A DNA stretch of 64,000 bases. Origin: Acanthornis magna (lineage: Eukaryota; Chordata; Aves; Passeriformes; Acanthizidae). Every line of letters starts with the position of its first letter. Position 1 is the first letter of the stretch. This document shows positions 63,265-64,000 of this stretch, one piece after another. The stretch covers positions 11,423,501 to 11,487,500 of the forward strand of contig JAWUZG010000029.1 of NCBI GenBank assembly GCA_036785705.1. Reading direction: 5' to 3'. Made by a program: the position numbers and the translations under genes. The notes under the pieces are model-generated. The model saw nothing but the letters and a program-made list of their open reading frames with translations, was not told where the DNA came from and searched no databases.

Positions 63265-63503
63265 GCACTACCGGTGCTGATGGTGGGTGCCAAGTGTGTG
63301 AGCACAGGCGTGATCCATTTTCTGCAGCTGTCCAGGGAGTGAGATACGTGACACAGATTTCGGCTACAGCTGCTCTGAGGCAGACCGAGAGGCTGTCTCT
63401 ACATTTCGTATCAACCCAAGCGCCGCAGGATCCCTGACTGAGGCTCCTTGGAGCTGCGGCAACAGATAACGGGCTGTCGTCATCCCTGTCGGCTAGAATA
63501 GAT
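63265..63503 (+). promoter_or_regulatory. CpG-enriched patch ending at a consensus splice donor
   Basis: About twelve CpGs occur between 63265 and 63495 in an otherwise CpG-poor window. The patch is followed immediately by GAT|GTAAGTGG, a full consensus 5' splice site with GT at 63504-63505. This is how the promoter and first exon of a plus-strand transcript, coding or lncRNA, could look. No TATA box or ORF supports it further, and the downstream exons would lie outside the window. Confidence 0.25.
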
Positions 63504-63639
63504 GTAAGTGGAAAAATCCTTCAGCTAATGTTGGTCTGGCACTTGCTGAATGTGCAGGGAAGGTAGAAAGATGGAGAGCAGTGACTAACAACAGGGGGAG
63601 ATAAAAGTAGGGTTTTCCATACCTGATTTCACAGACTCT

Positions 63640-63870
63640 TGATGGCATTTTTCTTTCCCAGTGGCCTGTGGTTTTGCTACGTTTATTTATGCTCTAAAGT
63701 AGAAACTCCACTGATGCCATTTGTTCTTACACCAAACAGCACCTAAAAAGGAACTTCATGCTGTTGTTGAAATTACTGTTTAATTAAGCAACAAGTCATT
63801 AAAGTGGCTTTATTAACTATGTTATGTTTTTGGATATAACTTTGGGCATAGGTGATTCCAATTTAGTTTT
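63640..63870. promoter_or_regulatory. Candidate homeodomain-rich conserved element
   Basis: Contains the perfect TTAATTAA palindrome at 63780-63787, GTTTATTTATG (forkhead/HOX-like) upstream near 63680, and GTCATTAAAG and TTTATTAACTATG downstream. Unique sequence at the right edge of the window. The element may continue beyond it. Confidence 0.3.
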
Positions 63871-64000
63871 AGGCTAATCCAATACCAACTCCAGTACAGT
63901 TGAATTTACAAATATCAATCTGTAACAAAAAAGTGAAAATGACATAATGATGTTTAAGAGAAGTGTATCTGAATGGCAAAATATTTGGAGTGAAAATCAA

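Noticed and set aside
1..64000. Bacterial or phage features such as operons, ribosome binding sites or CRISPR arrays
   Set aside because: Coding density is near zero, CR1 retroelements are present and there are no regularly spaced repeats. The DNA is vertebrate.

Overview
This window looks like vertebrate nuclear DNA, most probably from a bird. The best evidence is transposon fossils. Two short fragments carry the 3' end of a CR1 LINE of avian type: one on the minus strand near 633-735, and one on the plus strand near 7700-7810 that ends in the ATTCTATG-like octamer repeat typical of CR1. A longer, much older CR1-lineage copy lies on the minus strand at about 20739-21560. Interspersed repeats are otherwise scarce, there are no long ORFs, and base composition leans to A+T. 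This is how a gene-poor intergenic or deep-intronic stretch of a bird genome reads. All of it was judged by eye, without alignment.

I found no protein-coding gene that I recognise. The open frames are short, overlap on both strands, and mostly begin at non-ATG codons. Two stretches merit a low-confidence note. One is a 207-codon ATG-initiated frame at 24053-24676 with a hydrophobic N-terminus. The other is a possible internal exon at 47106-47299, bounded by a good polypyrimidine/AG acceptor and a GTAAGC donor. I see no tRNA, rRNA, known microRNA, CRISPR array or bacterial feature.

Layout: 1-7.7 kb is AT-rich unique DNA with one CR1 fragment and an AT-rich simple repeat. From 7.8 to 20.7 kb there is unique DNA with several blocks that look like conserved non-coding elements (CNEs) (9.45-9.75, 13.73-14.0, 14.5-14.66, 15.66-15.76 and 18.9-19.17 kb). 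The old CR1 copy sits at 20.7-21.6 kb. From 21.6 to 46 kb there is more unique DNA with CNE-like blocks at 28.66, 33.85, 36.93, 43.53 and 45.05 kb. From 46.3 to 51.1 kb comes the most structured part: a near-perfect 66-bp quasi-palindrome, a block with a TGACAGCTGTCA palindrome, the candidate exon, and a block with a PBX-MEIS/PREP decamer. A 238-bp CCTT microsatellite occupies 56209-56446. The last 3.5 kb holds two CpG-enriched patches (about 60665-60930 and 63265-63503) and a homeodomain-rich block at the right edge.

The most economical reading is a cis-regulatory landscape, with scattered candidate enhancers rich in homeodomain, TALE, forkhead and GATA type motifs serving a gene outside the window. 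This is inference. Motif presence alone proves neither conservation nor activity; a multi-species alignment would be decisive.
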